This document shows, piece after piece, positions 41,072-51,648 of a DNA stretch of 64,000 bases. Below the pieces are notes generated by a model, which saw nothing but the letters and a program-made list of their open reading frames with translations, was not told the DNA's origin and searched no databases. The translations under genes were made by a program, and so were the position numbers. The stretch comes from Rahnella bonaserana (lineage in GTDB: Bacteria > Pseudomonadota > Gammaproteobacteria > Enterobacterales > Enterobacteriaceae), in contig NZ_JAFMOW010000065.1 in assembly GCF_019049675.1 (NCBI RefSeq), positions 308,279-372,278 of the forward strand, in the 5' to 3' direction. How positions within the stretch are numbered: position 1 is the stretch's first letter; every line of letters begins with the position of its first letter.

Positions 41072-41085
41072 GATCTTAATTGCAA

Positions 41086-41206
41086 AGAGCCAAGTAATTT
41101 GAGCTGCAGGAAGGCGGAAAATGAAGGAACCCGATGAGCTTACTGGAGTATGTGATTCGGGTTACTGAATGCAGCCAACGCATCTGCAGTTCAAAGAACG
41201 ACGGCT
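41086..41206. repeat. dispersed enterobacterial palindromic repeat, copy 2
   Basis: About 120 bp containing GAGCTGCAGGAAGGCGG at one end and GCAGCCAACGCATCTGCAGTTC at the other. The outer GAGCTGCAG/CTGCAGTTC arms and inner AACCCGA/TCGGGTT arms make a two-tier hairpin. It matches the 15758-15882 copy in the central blocks and abuts the yajQ stop codon. From memory this is the common intergenic repeat of Serratia/Rahnella-type genomes. Confidence 0.75.
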
Positions 41207-41207
41207 A

Positions 41208-41699
41208 TTAATCTCTGAAGTTTTTGAACTGGAAGGGCTGGCCCAGATCACCTTTCTTCACCAACGCCATTACGGCCTGCAAATCATCACGTGCTTTGCC
41301 GGTGACGCGAACTTCGTCGCCCTGTACCTGCGCCTGTACTTTAATTTTACTGTCTTTGATCAGCTTGACGATTTTCTTGGCCAGCGCGGATTCAATGCCA
41401 GAATGCAGTTTGGCTTCAACGCTGTAAGTTTTACCGCTGTGATCCATCTGCTCAGGAATTTCCAGCGCGCCGCCTTCGATACCACGTTTGGCTAACTTCT
41501 CACGCAGAATATCGACCAGCTGGTTTACCTGGAAATCAGATTCACTGGCCACTTTGATACTCTCGTTTTTCTCGTTGAGATCGAAGCTGGCAGGAATATT
41601 ACGGAAATCCCAGCGGGTTTGCAGTTCACGGCTGGCATTTTCCACGGCATTGCGTACTTCCTGCATGTCGATTTCGGAAACAATGTCAAAAGACGGCAT
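41208..41699 (-). CDS. yajQ: YajQ family nucleotide-binding protein
   Basis: A 163-residue UPF0234 protein with two tandem RRM-like domains. Members bind nucleotides, tRNA and, in Xanthomonas, cyclic di-GMP; in E. coli the role is unsettled. The sequence begins [22 protein letters not shown] and runs to FKNFRD as in E. coli (163). It is divergent from panE. Confidence 0.95.
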   Translation of the reverse strand: MPSFDIVSEIDMQEVRNAVENASRELQTRWDFRNIPASFDLNEKNESIKVASESDFQVNQLVDILREKLAKRGIEGGALEIPEQMDHSGKTYSVEAKLHSGIESALAKKIVKLIKDSKIKVQAQVQGDEVRVTGKARDDLQAVMALVKKGDLGQPFQFKNFRD

Positions 41700-41939
41700 A
41701 ATCGCTTCTCCCTGTAGTTTTTGTATTGCACGTTATATGGCGTGCATAATACCGCCTTCAACCGTCGATGCCAAACAACTGCAAACAAGCAGGCATAAAG
41801 TGCCCCGGGAGTCAAAAAGTGCAGGTGAAAATGTGATCTACAGCACGAATGTCTATACTAATAAGATAACCGGACAGCAGAATATTCTTTCTACAGCCGA
41901 TTTAGCGGGCGTATTTCGTCCCACATCCCGGGAGGCACA

Positions 41940-42851
41940 ATGAAAATAACAGTATTGGGTTGCGGTGCGCTGGGACAACTTTGGCTTTCAACCCTTTATC
42001 AGCAAGGCCACGACGTGCAGGGATGGATCCGTATTCCTCAGCCTTTTTGCGCCGTCAATGTCATCTCGCCGGAAGGCATCGCTTTTAACCGCAATATGCC
42101 GACTAACGATCCGCAACATCTGGCGCAGAGCGAATTACTGCTGGTCACGCTGAAAGCATGGCAGGTTTCCGGTGCGGTCAGCATGCTGATGCCGATGCTT
42201 AATGATAATTGCGCCATATTGCTGTTGCATAACGGCATGGGAACTGTCGATGAATTACCGGCTAACCGGCTGGCGATTTTACAGGGTGCAACGACCCACG
42301 CAGCGCGGCATGAAGGCAATGCGATAGTCCATGTGGCTGCCGGAGCGACACACATCGGCCCGGTGACCCCGCGCGGTATGGCGCTGAGTTCACTGGCGGA
42401 TACGCTGCATAATGCCTTACCGGACGTTGCGTGGCATGACAACATCAAACCCTCGCTGTGGAATAAACTGGCGGTGAACTGCGTCATTAATCCGCTGACA
42501 GCTTTGTATGATTGTACCAACGGCGACCTGCTGGCTTATGCCGATCAGATTGAGCAAATCAGCCAGGAGGTGTCGCAGGTTATGGCGATTGAAGGCGTCG
42601 AAATTCACAGAGAATCTTTGCTCAGCTTCGTCTATCAGGTGATTGAATCTACCTCTGCTAATCATTCGTCAATGCTGCAGGATATCCGCAATCAGCGTCA
42701 TACCGAAATTGATTACATTACCGGCTATCTCCTGCGTCGCGGGCGTAAATTCGGCCTGACCCTGCCGGTCAATACCCGCTTATTTGAACAGATTAAGAAA
42801 AAGGAAAATGATTATGAGCGCGTCAGTTCTGGTCTGCCTGGCACCTGGTAG
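41940..42851 (+). CDS. panE: 2-dehydropantoate 2-reductase
   Basis: NADPH-dependent reduction of ketopantoate to pantoate for coenzyme A synthesis (cytoplasmic). 303 residues with the N-terminal Rossmann GCGALGQLW motif (7-15), the catalytic Lys in the conserved [18 protein letters not shown] segment (about 171-189), and the C-terminal helical domain. ATG after GGGAGGCACA. It overlaps the start of yajL by 38 bases, implying coupling. Confidence 0.97.
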   Translation: MKITVLGCGALGQLWLSTLYQQGHDVQGWIRIPQPFCAVNVISPEGIAFNRNMPTNDPQHLAQSELLLVTLKAWQVSGAVSMLMPMLNDNCAILLLHNGMGTVDELPANRLAILQGATTHAARHEGNAIVHVAAGATHIGPVTPRGMALSSLADTLHNALPDVAWHDNIKPSLWNKLAVNCVINPLTALYDCTNGDLLAYADQIEQISQEVSQVMAIEGVEIHRESLLSFVYQVIESTSANHSSMLQDIRNQRHTEIDYITGYLLRRGRKFGLTLPVNTRLFEQIKKKENDYERVSSGLPGTW

Positions 42852-43422
42852 CGAAGAAATAGAAGCCGTCACTGCGATTGATTTGCTGGTACGGGCGGGT
42901 ATTAACGTCACCACGGCGAGCGTCGCGGGTGATGGGGATCTTGAGATCCGCTGCTCACGCGGCGTGCGCATTTTGGCCGATGCCGCGCTGGTCGATGTCG
43001 CTGATGAAGAGCACGACGTGATCGTGCTGCCCGGCGGTCTGGGTGGCGCGACCTGTTTTAGCGAAAGCCCGCTGCTGGTGGAGAAAGTCCGTCAGATGCA
43101 CGTCAGCGGTAAAATAGTTGCCGCCATTTGCGCCGCACCTGCGCTGGTACTGGAATATCACGATTTATTCCCGGTCGGCAATATGACCGGTTTTCCGGGC
43201 TTAAAAGATAAAATCGACCCAAACAAATGGTCCGATCGCCGGGTGATTTTTGATCCGCGCGTCAATCTTCTGACCAGCCAGGGACCCGGCACCTCAATGG
43301 AATTCGCCCTGAAGATTATCGATCTGTTGCTGGGTAAAGCTAAAGCTGCGGAAATCGCCGCACAGCTGGTGCTCGCACCGGGGATTTATAATTACACCGA
43401 CGAAGGCGCACGGGGATCCTGA
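42814..43422 (+). CDS. yajL: DJ-1/YajL family chaperone-deglycase
   Basis: A DJ-1/PfpI superfamily protein described as oxidative-stress chaperone; earlier claims of protein deglycase activity are debated. The 202 residues start at ATG 42814 ([19 protein letters not shown]) with AAGGA upstream, matching E. coli. The nucleophile elbow Cys in AAICAAP (about residue 106) is intact, with Glu near 15-16. Open frame upstream lies inside panE. Confidence 0.96.
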   Translation: MSASVLVCLAPGSEEIEAVTAIDLLVRAGINVTTASVAGDGDLEIRCSRGVRILADAALVDVADEEHDVIVLPGGLGGATCFSESPLLVEKVRQMHVSGKIVAAICAAPALVLEYHDLFPVGNMTGFPGLKDKIDPNKWSDRRVIFDPRVNLLTSQGPGTSMEFALKIIDLLLGKAKAAEIAAQLVLAPGIYNYTDEGARGS

Positions 43423-43454
43423 GCCACAAGAGATCCAAAATAATTCTGGCAAAT

Positions 43455-43489
43455 AAAAAGGGGCTCAGCATTGCTGAACCCCTTTTTTT
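43455..43489. terminator. bidirectional terminator between yajL and thiI
   Basis: A-rich run, GGGG(C)TCAGCA and TGCTGA(A)CCCC, then T7, between convergent genes. Confidence 0.93.
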
Positions 43490-43504
43490 AATTCTGAATA
43501 TTGT

Positions 43505-44953
43505 TTATGGACGATAAACTTTTACGTTATCAAAGCCCTGCTCTTTCAGATACAGTGCCTGCAAACGACTCATCACGCCACGGTCGCAATACAGCAGATA
43601 GGTTTTGCTCTGGTCCAGATCGCCAAACTGCGTCGCCAGCTTATAGAAAGCTAAAGGCTTCACTTCAACGTTTTCCAGCGCCAGCGGCTGTGCTTCCACT
43701 TCATCCGGCGCGCGCACATCCAGCACGATGTCGGTTGAAGTAAATTCGGCCACGGTTTCTACTTCCGGCACCACTTCTGCAGCCTGGGTGGCGATTTCGC
43801 GAATATCTACGTTTCGCGCTTCGCTGACCACTTTATCCAGAATATCGAAATCGAACATCGCTTCTTCGGCTTCGATTTTGGCTTTCACCGCTTTCACCGT
43901 CGGACTTTTCGAAATCACACCGCAATATTCCGGCATGGTTTTCGCAAAATCTTCCGTCCCGATTTCACGGGCAATCTTGATGATGTGCTCTTTATCGTGA
44001 GAAATCAGCGGACGCAGGATCAGCGTGTCGGAAACGTTGTCAATCAGTCGCAGGTTAGTCAGCGTCTGGCTGGAAACCTGACCGAGCGCTTCACCGGTGA
44101 CCAGCGCCTGCACGCCGTAGCGCTCAGCAATGGAAGAAGCGGCACGTACCATCATGCGTTTAAGGACAACGCCCATCTGACCGTCTTCGACTTTTTCGAG
44201 GATTTCACCGACCACCGGTTCGAAATCGACGGAGATAAAGCGGACGCGGTGCGAGCTGCCAAAACGGTTCCACAGATAATGAGCCACCTGCTTAACGCCA
44301 ATCTCGTGCGCGGCACCGCCGAGATTAAAGAAGCAGTAATGCACACGACAGCCGCGACGCATCAGCATATAACTGGATACGCCGGAATCGAAACCGCCGG
44401 AAATTAGCGAGATCACATCTTCCTGCGTGCCAATCGGATAACCGCCCTGACCTTCGAGGCGATTTTTCACCAGCACCAGCTGATCGTCGTTGATTTCCAG
44501 TTTCACCGTCACCTGCGGATCTTTCAGGCTGACCTTCGCTGATTCGATGTGCTGGTTCAGACCGCCGCCGACATAGCGTTCTACTTCGGTAGACGTAAAG
44601 TCATGTTTGCCACGACGTTTAACGCGCACGCAGAAGGTTTTTCCTTCTACTTCAGAACGATAAGCTTCCAGTGTTTGCTCGAAGATGTTGTGAACGTCAG
44701 TGTAAGGACGGTCTTCGACTTCTTCGACATAACGGATACCCGGAATGCGGCAGAGCAATTCCTGGATCAGGTCGTGTTTGCTTTCGTCTTTGCTGCGAAC
44801 TTCGATATGATCCCAGTGGCGAACCACCGCCAGCGTCTCATCATGCGGTCGCACGATATTGCGAATGCTGCTAGAGAGGATCTTAATGAAGCGCAAACGC
44901 ACAGATTGGCTCTTGATGGTGATTTCAGGGAACAATTTAATGATAAACTTCAT
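43505..44953 (-). CDS. thiI: tRNA 4-thiouridine and thiazole sulfur-transferase ThiI
   Basis: Dual-function enzyme: 4-thiouridine at tRNA position 8, and sulfur delivery to ThiS for the thiamine thiazole. 482 residues, as in E. coli. An N-terminal ferredoxin-like domain and THUMP domain (about 60-165) are followed by the ATP pyrophosphatase domain ([13 protein letters not shown] near 180-195) and a C-terminal rhodanese domain whose Cys456 (YCDRGVMS) accepts the persulfide. It is divergent from xseB. Confidence 0.97.
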   Translation of the reverse strand: MKFIIKLFPEITIKSQSVRLRFIKILSSSIRNIVRPHDETLAVVRHWDHIEVRSKDESKHDLIQELLCRIPGIRYVEEVEDRPYTDVHNIFEQTLEAYRSEVEGKTFCVRVKRRGKHDFTSTEVERYVGGGLNQHIESAKVSLKDPQVTVKLEINDDQLVLVKNRLEGQGGYPIGTQEDVISLISGGFDSGVSSYMLMRRGCRVHYCFFNLGGAAHEIGVKQVAHYLWNRFGSSHRVRFISVDFEPVVGEILEKVEDGQMGVVLKRMMVRAASSIAERYGVQALVTGEALGQVSSQTLTNLRLIDNVSDTLILRPLISHDKEHIIKIAREIGTEDFAKTMPEYCGVISKSPTVKAVKAKIEAEEAMFDFDILDKVVSEARNVDIREIATQAAEVVPEVETVAEFTSTDIVLDVRAPDEVEAQPLALENVEVKPLAFYKLATQFGDLDQSKTYLLYCDRGVMSRLQALYLKEQGFDNVKVYRP

Positions 44954-45017
44954 GGCAGTCTTTTGTTAGCGGGTGAAAAAACGGGGTAGTAAGTCGCTGA
45001 ATAAGGATCTAGGATCC

Positions 45018-45071
45018 TATTATTGCTAAGCCAAATGTTCGAAATGTGTCACATTGGGCTTAGCAATAATA
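45018..45071. repeat. long inverted repeat between thiI and xseB
   Basis: Arms 45018-45038 and 45051-45071 (21 bases each) match at 20 positions (TATTATTGCTAAGCC then AATGT), around a 12-base centre. It sits in the 276 bp divergent region, closer to thiI. It could be a regulatory operator, a transcript hairpin in the thiI leader, or the remains of a small mobile palindrome. Confidence 0.75.
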
Positions 45072-45229
45072 TCTGCGGCGCAGAGTATATCACTTAAAAT
45101 GGGTACTCTGTGCACAAAACCCTGCAGCCGATGTCATGCTGAACAGGAATGTCTCTTGAGGCCGAGCGCTGACTCTGCCGCCTCAGTACTTCGATCATCC
45201 ATTCTGATCAACGATATTAAAAGAGAATT

Positions 45230-45472
45230 ATGCCAAAAAAATCCGCACCACCTGCCAATTTTGAAACGGCTCTGGCCGAACTGGAACAGATCGTTTCCCG
45301 CCTCGAATCAGGCGAGTTGCCTCTGGAAGACGCACTCAACGAATTTGAGCAAGGCGTCCAGCTGGCGCGTCAGGGGCAGCAAAAGCTGCAACAGGCAGAA
45401 CAACGTGTTCAGATCCTGCTCGACAGCGACAACGATGCTCCGCTGACCCCGTTCACCCCAGAAGCCGAGTAA
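45230..45472 (+). CDS. xseB: exodeoxyribonuclease VII small subunit
   Basis: Small subunit of ExoVII (80 residues), a helical protein that several copies of bind the large subunit XseA. Begins [36 protein letters not shown] and matches E. coli XseB (80). The stop and ispA start are 6 bases apart, making xseB-ispA-dxs an operon. Confidence 0.97.
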   Translation: MPKKSAPPANFETALAELEQIVSRLESGELPLEDALNEFEQGVQLARQGQQKLQQAEQRVQILLDSDNDAPLTPFTPEAE

Positions 45473-45478
45473 CTGGTC

Positions 45479-46408
45479 ATGTCTGAAGCGATTTCCTTTT
45501 CCGGCGCTGACGGATTTACGCATGAGCTGCGCGCGAAGCAAAAACGTGTCGATGAAGTCTTAACGGCGTATGTCAGCGCACAGCCACTGGCCGATTTACC
45601 GCTGGTTGAGGCAATGCGTTACGGCGCGCTGCTGGGTGGTAAACGTCTGCGCCCGTATCTGGTTTACGCCAGCGGTCAGCTGTTCAGTCTTGATTTAAAG
45701 AATCTTGATGCTCCTGCGGCAGCCGTGGAATGTATCCATGCGTACTCCCTGATCCATGATGATTTACCGGCGATGGACGACGACGATTTGCGCCGTGGTC
45801 AGCCAACCTGCCACATCAAGTTTGGCGAGGCCAATGCGATTCTGGCGGGTGATGCGTTACAGACGCTGGCGTTCTCGATTCTGGCCGACAGTGAAATGCC
45901 GGACGTGGCGGTAAAAGATCGTCTGGCGATGATTTCCGAACTGGCCAGCGCCAGCGGTGCCAGCGGTATGTGTGGCGGTCAGGCTCTGGATTTAGCCGCT
46001 GAAGGCCAGCAGGTCGGCCTTGAAGCGCTGGAAAAAATTCACCGCCATAAAACCGGTGCGCTGATCCGCGCCGCCGTGCGAATGGGCGCGCTGGCTGCCG
46101 GTGAAACCGGACGCGCCGTTTTGCCTATACTGGATAACTACGCGCAGGCCATTGGCTTAGCCTTTCAGGTCCAGGACGATATTCTGGATGTGGTTGGCGA
46201 TACCGCAACACTTGGCAAACGCCAGGGCGCCGATCAGCAGCTGGGAAAAAGTACCTACCCTGCCTTGCTGGGGCTCGACGGCGCAAAGGCCAAGGCCATG
46301 GACCTGTATCAGGAAGCCGTTTCTGCACTGGATCAGCTGGCTGCACTTTCGTACAACACAGCGCCACTTCTCGCGTTAGCCAGCTTTATCATTGAGCGCG
46401 ATAATTAA
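45479..46408 (+). CDS. ispA: (2E,6E)-farnesyl diphosphate synthase
   Basis: Condenses isopentenyl and dimethylallyl/geranyl diphosphates to farnesyl diphosphate. 309 residues (about ten more than E. coli at the N-terminus). First Asp-rich motif DDLPAMDDDDLRRG near 98-111, second motif DDILDVVGD near 230-238, GKST region near 257; all conserved. It lies between xseB and dxs. Confidence 0.97.
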   Translation: MSEAISFSGADGFTHELRAKQKRVDEVLTAYVSAQPLADLPLVEAMRYGALLGGKRLRPYLVYASGQLFSLDLKNLDAPAAAVECIHAYSLIHDDLPAMDDDDLRRGQPTCHIKFGEANAILAGDALQTLAFSILADSEMPDVAVKDRLAMISELASASGASGMCGGQALDLAAEGQQVGLEALEKIHRHKTGALIRAAVRMGALAAGETGRAVLPILDNYAQAIGLAFQVQDDILDVVGDTATLGKRQGADQQLGKSTYPALLGLDGAKAKAMDLYQEAVSALDQLAALSYNTAPLLALASFIIERDN

Positions 46409-46426
46409 ACTTACTATGAGCAACTG

Positions 46427-48289
46427 ATGAGTCTTGAATTAGCCAAATACCCGACACTGGCGCTGGCGGAGAATCCTGAAGATCTCCGCTCACTCCCTAA
46501 AGAGAGTCTGCCTAAGCTCTGCGATGAACTGCGCCAATATTTATTGGCCAGCGTCAGCCAGTCCAGCGGACACTTTGCGTCCGGTCTGGGAACGGTGGAA
46601 CTGACCGTTGCGATGCATTATGTCTACAACACGCCATTTGACCACGTTGTCTGGGATGTCGGCCATCAGGCCTATCCGCATAAAATTCTGACCGGCCGCC
46701 GTGACCGTATTTCTACCATCCGCCAGAAAGGCGGTCTGCACCCGTTCCCGTGGCGCGGTGAAAGCGAATACGATACCTTGTCCGTGGGGCACTCATCGAC
46801 GTCTATCAGCGCAGGTCTGGGCATGGCTGTGGCCGCCGAGCGTGAAGGCAAAGGCCGCCGCACTGTCTGTGTGATTGGTGACGGCGCGATCACCGCGGGT
46901 ATGGCGTTTGAAGCGATGAATCATGCGGGCGATATCAAACCCGACATGCTGGTTATCCTCAACGACAATGAAATGTCGATTTCCGAAAACGTCGGCGCAC
47001 TGAATAATCATCTGGCACAACTCTTGTCCGGCAAACTGTATTCGCGACTGCGTGAAGGCGGTAAAAAAGTCCTGTCCGGTCTGCCCCCGATTAAAGAACT
47101 GGTGCGCCGTACCGAAGAACATCTGAAAGGCATGATGGTGCCGGGTACGCTGTTTGAAGAACTGGGCTTTAACTATATCGGGCCGGTAGACGGTCACGAC
47201 GTGGTGGCGCTGGCGCAGACGCTGAAAAACATGCGCGACCTGAAAGGCCCGCAGTTGCTGCACATCATGACCAAAAAAGGTAAAGGTTACGAGCCTGCCG
47301 AAAAAGATCCGATCAGTTTCCATGCCGTTCCGAAATTCGATCCGGCTTCCGGTACACTGCCGAAAAGCAAAGAAGGTCTGCCAACTTACTCGAAGATCTT
47401 CGGTGACTGGTTGTGCGAAACCGCCGCCAAAGACAGCAAACTGATGGCGGTCACACCGGCGATGCGTGAAGGCTCGGGCATGGTGCGTTTCTCGCGTGAA
47501 TATCCGCAGCAGTATTTTGACGTGGCGATTGCCGAGCAGCACGCGGTGACATTTGCCGCGGGTCTGGCGATTGGCGGATACAAACCGATTGTCGCAATCT
47601 ACTCGACATTCCTGCAACGTGCTTATGATCAGGTGATCCACGATGTGGCGATCCAGAATCTGCCGGTGCTTTTTGCCATCGACCGCGGGGGTATCGTCGG
47701 TGCTGACGGACAAACACATCAGGGCGCGTTTGATCTCTCTTTCCTGCGCTGCATCCCGAACATGACCATCATGACGCCGAGCGACGAGAACGAATGCCGC
47801 CAGATGCTGCACACCGGTTATCACCATAACAGCGGGCCGGTTGCCGTGCGTTATCCGCGTGGTAACGGGACGGGCGCAACCTGCGAACCCCTGGCGTCAT
47901 TACCCATCGGTAAAGGCGTGGTGCGCCGTGAAGGTGAAAAAGTCGCCATCCTCAACTTCGGTACCTTGCTGCCGGAAGCGCTGGCCGCCGCTGAAAAACG
48001 CAACGCCACCGTTGTGGATATGCGCTTTGTGAAACCGCTGGATGAAGCCCTGATTCAGGAACTTGCTGCAAGCCATGAAGTGCTGGTCACGCTGGAAGAA
48101 AACGCCATCATGGGCGGTGCGGGCAGCGGCGTGAACGAACTACTGATGTCTAAACGTATTCTGGTGCCGGTGCTGAATATCGGTCTGGCGGACAGCTTTG
48201 TCCCGCAGGGCACGCAGGATGAAATCCGTCATGACGTAGGGCTGGATGCAGAAGGCATCGACCGTCAGATAACTGACTGGCTGGCCTGA
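46427..48289 (+). CDS. dxs: 1-deoxy-D-xylulose-5-phosphate synthase
   Basis: Thiamine diphosphate-dependent condensation of pyruvate and glyceraldehyde 3-phosphate to DXP, the first committed step of the MEP isoprenoid pathway and a precursor of thiamine and pyridoxal. The 620-residue length and ThDP motif [18 protein letters not shown] near 154-175 agree with E. coli, as does the [12 protein letters not shown] catalytic segment. Start 18 bases after ispA. Confidence 0.98.
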   Translation: MSLELAKYPTLALAENPEDLRSLPKESLPKLCDELRQYLLASVSQSSGHFASGLGTVELTVAMHYVYNTPFDHVVWDVGHQAYPHKILTGRRDRISTIRQKGGLHPFPWRGESEYDTLSVGHSSTSISAGLGMAVAAEREGKGRRTVCVIGDGAITAGMAFEAMNHAGDIKPDMLVILNDNEMSISENVGALNNHLAQLLSGKLYSRLREGGKKVLSGLPPIKELVRRTEEHLKGMMVPGTLFEELGFNYIGPVDGHDVVALAQTLKNMRDLKGPQLLHIMTKKGKGYEPAEKDPISFHAVPKFDPASGTLPKSKEGLPTYSKIFGDWLCETAAKDSKLMAVTPAMREGSGMVRFSREYPQQYFDVAIAEQHAVTFAAGLAIGGYKPIVAIYSTFLQRAYDQVIHDVAIQNLPVLFAIDRGGIVGADGQTHQGAFDLSFLRCIPNMTIMTPSDENECRQMLHTGYHHNSGPVAVRYPRGNGTGATCEPLASLPIGKGVVRREGEKVAILNFGTLLPEALAAAEKRNATVVDMRFVKPLDEALIQELAASHEVLVTLEENAIMGGAGSGVNELLMSKRILVPVLNIGLADSFVPQGTQDEIRHDVGLDAEGIDRQITDWLA

Positions 48290-48296
48290 TTCCCCT

Positions 48297-48321
48297 CCCC
48301 TCTTTCAGTCTGAAAGAGGGG
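48297..48321 (+). terminator. terminator after dxs
   Basis: CCCCTCTTTCA and TGAAAGAGGGG around GTC, 8 bases past the dxs stop; tail is AT-rich rather than a clear T-run. Confidence 0.75.
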
Positions 48322-48440
48322 AATTTCCTTCCCCACTCCCTTCTTTGTCACACGTTCATCTCGTTCTGTGAGCTACAGTTATAGCAAGCTAATCATTTTC
48401 CACGGCTTCTGAAATCAACTTGTGTTTACCAGGAGATGTC

Positions 48441-49415
48441 ATGCAATACACCACCTTAGGAAAAACCGGTCTGAACGTCTCACGCCTGTGTCTGGGCTGT
48501 ATGACGTTTGGCGAACCGGATCGCGGAACTCATGCCTGGACGCTGCCCGAAGAAAGCAGCCGCCCGATAATCCGGCAGGCACTCGATGCCGGTATCAATT
48601 TCTTTGATACCGCCAACAGTTATTCCGACGGCAGCAGTGAAGAAATCGTCGGCCGTGCCCTGAAAGACTTCGCCAAACGCGATGAAATTGTTGTTGCCAC
48701 CAAAGTTTATAACGCCGTCACCGGCCTGAAGCCGGGGCTGTCGCGCGCCTCGATTATGCAATCCATTGATGACAGCCTGCGCCGCCTTGGCATGGAGTAT
48801 GTCGATCTGCTGCAAATCCATCGCTGGGATTATGAAACGCCGATTGAAGAAACGCTGGAAGCGCTGAATGACGTCGTGAAAGCCGGTAAGGCACGCTTTA
48901 TCGGCGCGTCATCCATGCATACCCACCAGTTCAGACAGGCGCTGGATGTCTCTGCGCAAAACGGCTGGGCGAGCTTTGTGTCGATGCAGGATCAATACAA
49001 TCTGATCCAGCGGGAAGAAGAAAATGAAATGTATCCGCTGTGTCTGGAAAGGAATATTGCGGTGCTGCCGTGGAGTCCGCTGGCGCGCGGAAAACTGACC
49101 CGTCCGTGGGGAGAAACCACTGCGCGTTCAGTTTCTGATAACTTTGCTAAAACGCTGTACGACGCCACCGATGAGGCTGACGGTAAAATCGCTGAGCGTG
49201 TGGGTAAAATCGCGGAAGATCACGGCGTGCCTCGCGCGCAAATCGCGCTGGCGTGGATCCTGAGCAAACACGTGGTAACGGCCCCGATTATCGGTGCATC
49301 GCGCGCTGCTCATCTGGAAGATTCTGTCGCCGCACTGCAGGTGAAACTCTCCATTGAAGAAATCGCCGAACTTGAAATGGCCTATGTTCCGCACGAAGCC
49401 ACCGGTTTTAAATGA
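48441..49415 (+). CDS. yajO: aldo/keto reductase YajO
   Basis: NADPH-dependent aldo/keto reductase of cytoplasm (IolS-like branch), implicated in E. coli in DXP/thiamine-related and general aldehyde metabolism. 324 residues from ATG 48441 (MQYTTLGKTGLNVSRLCLGCMTFGEP), behind CAGGAG; upstream ATG at 48420 lacks support. Catalytic Asp in FFDTANSYSDG, Tyr/Lys region TKVYNAV and IHRWDYETP are present. Confidence 0.95.
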   Translation: MQYTTLGKTGLNVSRLCLGCMTFGEPDRGTHAWTLPEESSRPIIRQALDAGINFFDTANSYSDGSSEEIVGRALKDFAKRDEIVVATKVYNAVTGLKPGLSRASIMQSIDDSLRRLGMEYVDLLQIHRWDYETPIEETLEALNDVVKAGKARFIGASSMHTHQFRQALDVSAQNGWASFVSMQDQYNLIQREEENEMYPLCLERNIAVLPWSPLARGKLTRPWGETTARSVSDNFAKTLYDATDEADGKIAERVGKIAEDHGVPRAQIALAWILSKHVVTAPIIGASRAAHLEDSVAALQVKLSIEEIAELEMAYVPHEATGFK

Positions 49416-49447
49416 TCTGAAATGATTTGAAGTGATGTGAGGTTATA

Positions 49448-49486
49448 AAAAAGGCGTTGTCAGGGGAAACCCGGCAACGCCTTTTT
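49448..49486. terminator. bidirectional terminator between yajO and pgpA
   Basis: AAAGGCGTTG and CAACGCCTTT with a nearly symmetric GGG/CCC core and flanking A- and T-runs, between convergent genes. Confidence 0.92.
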
Positions 49487-49504
49487 ACTGCTCTTTGAGG
49501 CAGA

Positions 49505-50065
49505 TCAGAACAGGCCGATTGGCCAGTGGTGTCCGATCAGATAGATGATCGCCGCACCCAGCACACCGGCGACAACATCGTCGATCATGATGCCCATTCC
49601 GCCCTGAACGTTGCGGTCAAACCAGCGGATCGGCCAGGGTTTCCAGATATCCAGTACGCGGAAAACAATAAATCCGATCAGCACCCAGCGCCAGTCGTTC
49701 ACCGGGATCGCCATCAGGGTGATCCACATGCCGACAAATTCATCCCACACAATACTGCCATGGTCATGAACCCGCATGTCCCGCGCCGTCTGGCGGCACA
49801 GATACACGCCGATGCAGATACTGAACATGACGATCATGGAATAGACCTGCCACGGCAGGTAAGTCATGACAATCCAGAATGGGATCGCAGCAACAGAACC
49901 CGCCGTACCCGGCCCGACAGGGAATAAACCGCTGCCAAAACCGGTTGCCAGTAAGTGCCACGGATTACGCAGATTTAAACGTTTTTTGGCCGCAGCCATG
50001 TCCTGAACCGGATCACCGGTTTTGCCTTTATACCCGGCTGGGCGTTTTTTACGGCCAATATTCAC
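49505..50065 (-). CDS. pgpA: phosphatidylglycerophosphatase A
   Basis: Inner-membrane enzyme that dephosphorylates phosphatidylglycerophosphate. 186 residues; E. coli is 172, so this protein has a 14-residue longer basic N-terminus ([13 protein letters not shown]). GTG start at 50065 overlaps thiL's stop codon (GTGA), typical coupling. [10 protein letters not shown] and the [13 protein letters not shown] motif are intact, with four or so membrane helices. Confidence 0.95.
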   Translation of the reverse strand: MNIGRKKRPAGYKGKTGDPVQDMAAAKKRLNLRNPWHLLATGFGSGLFPVGPGTAGSVAAIPFWIVMTYLPWQVYSMIVMFSICIGVYLCRQTARDMRVHDHGSIVWDEFVGMWITLMAIPVNDWRWVLIGFIVFRVLDIWKPWPIRWFDRNVQGGMGIMIDDVVAGVLGAAIIYLIGHHWPIGLF

Positions 50066-51048
50066 AGCAATTCCTCAGCGGCAAAGTGATCAAAACCTTG
50101 CCATTCAAGTTCTACCGGTGCGCCTGAACGCAAAAATTTAATCCCTTCAGACAACGGTGCTATCTGCCCGATACAGGTGAAATCAACGCCCAGGTGGCTT
50201 AGCGCCACATCCAGCGCGCCGCGGTTGATTTCCGGCACGGTGAAGCAAAGTTCATAATCCTCGCCACCGGTTAGTGCCCATTTCAGTGCCTGTTCCGGAT
50301 CTGCTAACTGATTCATTGCTGGCGAGAATGGGATCGCATCGAGATCAAGACGTGCGCCGCACGCACTGGCTTTCAGTATATGTTTAAGATCCGAAATCAG
50401 CCCGTCGGACAGATCGATAGCCGATGTCGCCAGATCACGCAGCGCCTGTCCCTGTAACACTCGCGGCGAAGGACGCAGATGGCGTTTGAGCAGGAATTCA
50501 CGGGCGTCAGTATCAGTCACATTCAGGTGTTCCAGCAAAATGGCGAGCCCCGCAGCGCTGTCACCGAGCGTACCGGTCACAAAGATCCAGTCTCCAATAC
50601 CTGCGCCGGAACGGGTTAATGCGCGGCCTGCGGGCACCAGTCCCTGAATGGTTAACGTCATGCTCAGCGGACCGCGGGTGGTGTCGCCGCCAATCAGCTG
50701 CATGCCGTAATAATTAAGTTGTTCAAACAGACTGTCGCTGAATGCCTGCAACCAGTCAGCCTTCACTTCCGGCAGCGTCAGTGCCAGAGAAACCCAGGCA
50801 GGATCAGCGCCCATCGCAGCCAGATCACTGAGGTTTACCGCCAGCGCTTTATAGCCCAAATCAGCAGGTGAAATCGTTTTTAGAAAATGGATGCCTTCGA
50901 CCAGAGTGTCGGTACTGACTGCTAACAGCTGCTTCTCGCCAACCGTCAGTAAGGCACAATCATCACCAATGCCTAAATGAACGTCCTGCCGGGCGGTTCT
51001 GAAACGGTTGAAGTAGCGAGTGATTACATCAAATTCGCCGCATGACAT
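50062..51048 (-). CDS. thiL: thiamine-monophosphate kinase
   Basis: ATP-dependent phosphorylation of thiamine monophosphate to thiamine diphosphate, the active cofactor used by Dxs. 328 residues. Conserved segments include [11 protein letters not shown] near 26-36, [11 protein letters not shown] and the C-terminal [11 protein letters not shown]. It follows nusB, after a 166 bp gap with a strong inverted repeat. Confidence 0.97.
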   Translation of the reverse strand: MSCGEFDVITRYFNRFRTARQDVHLGIGDDCALLTVGEKQLLAVSTDTLVEGIHFLKTISPADLGYKALAVNLSDLAAMGADPAWVSLALTLPEVKADWLQAFSDSLFEQLNYYGMQLIGGDTTRGPLSMTLTIQGLVPAGRALTRSGAGIGDWIFVTGTLGDSAAGLAILLEHLNVTDTDAREFLLKRHLRPSPRVLQGQALRDLATSAIDLSDGLISDLKHILKASACGARLDLDAIPFSPAMNQLADPEQALKWALTGGEDYELCFTVPEINRGALDVALSHLGVDFTCIGQIAPLSEGIKFLRSGAPVELEWQGFDHFAAEELL

Positions 51049-51074
51049 AGTACATTTCCAAATCGTTAGAATGA

Positions 51075-51100
51075 CTTAAGGCCGGAAATCCGGCCTTAAG
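51075..51100. other. perfect hairpin between nusB and thiL
   Basis: CTTAAGGCCGG and CCGGCCTTAAG (11-base arms) flank AAAT. There is no T-tract on the minus strand, so it is more likely a message-processing or stability element at the thiL leader than a terminator. Confidence 0.75.
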
Positions 51101-51214
51101 GAGGGTGTCACACAAAAGATAAACCAGGTGACATCACCAGATTATCAACAGAGGCGGTAATCAGGCGAAAATGACTGTCGCCATTTGTGACTGAAGCCGA
51201 CACTTTTTTGATGA

Positions 51215-51628
51215 TCATTTTTTACGAATATGCGGGCCTGCTTTATCCAGCACACCGTTGACGAACTTGTGGCTGTCTTCCGCGCCAAAAGTTTTCGCCA
51301 GTTCAATGGCTTCGTTGATCGCCACTTTGTAAGGGACGTCCTGGCGTTTGCTCAGCTCAAACAGAGCCAGACGCAAAATCGCTCTTTCCACCTGGCCCAG
51401 TTCATCCAGCTGGCGGGACAGGTATGGCGCCATCAGTGCATCGAGTTTCTCAGCACTGTTTGCTACACCAGCCAGCAGTTCGCGGAAATAGGCAATGTCT
51501 ACGTCTTTGACATCCTGCTCGGTCAGGAATTCTAATTCAACATCGGCGATGTCATTTTTCGACAACTGCCAGGAGTAAAGCGCCTGAACGGCACATTCAC
51601 GGGCGCGGCGACGAGCAGCAGGTTTCAC
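51215..51628 (-). CDS. nusB: transcription antitermination factor NusB
   Basis: NusB pairs with NusE/S10 to bind boxA and promote rRNA antitermination. 137 residues, all helical, beginning [27 protein letters not shown] and ending HIRKK, close to E. coli (139). It starts 20 bases after ribE. Confidence 0.97.
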   Translation of the reverse strand: MKPAARRRARECAVQALYSWQLSKNDIADVELEFLTEQDVKDVDIAYFRELLAGVANSAEKLDALMAPYLSRQLDELGQVERAILRLALFELSKRQDVPYKVAINEAIELAKTFGAEDSHKFVNGVLDKAGPHIRKK

Positions 51629-51648
51629 GGATTTCCCCTTAACTAGAT

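Noticed and set aside
46793..47827. 344-codon minus-strand open frame opposite dxs
   Set aside because: Shadow of dxs; His/Arg-rich composition without domain features.
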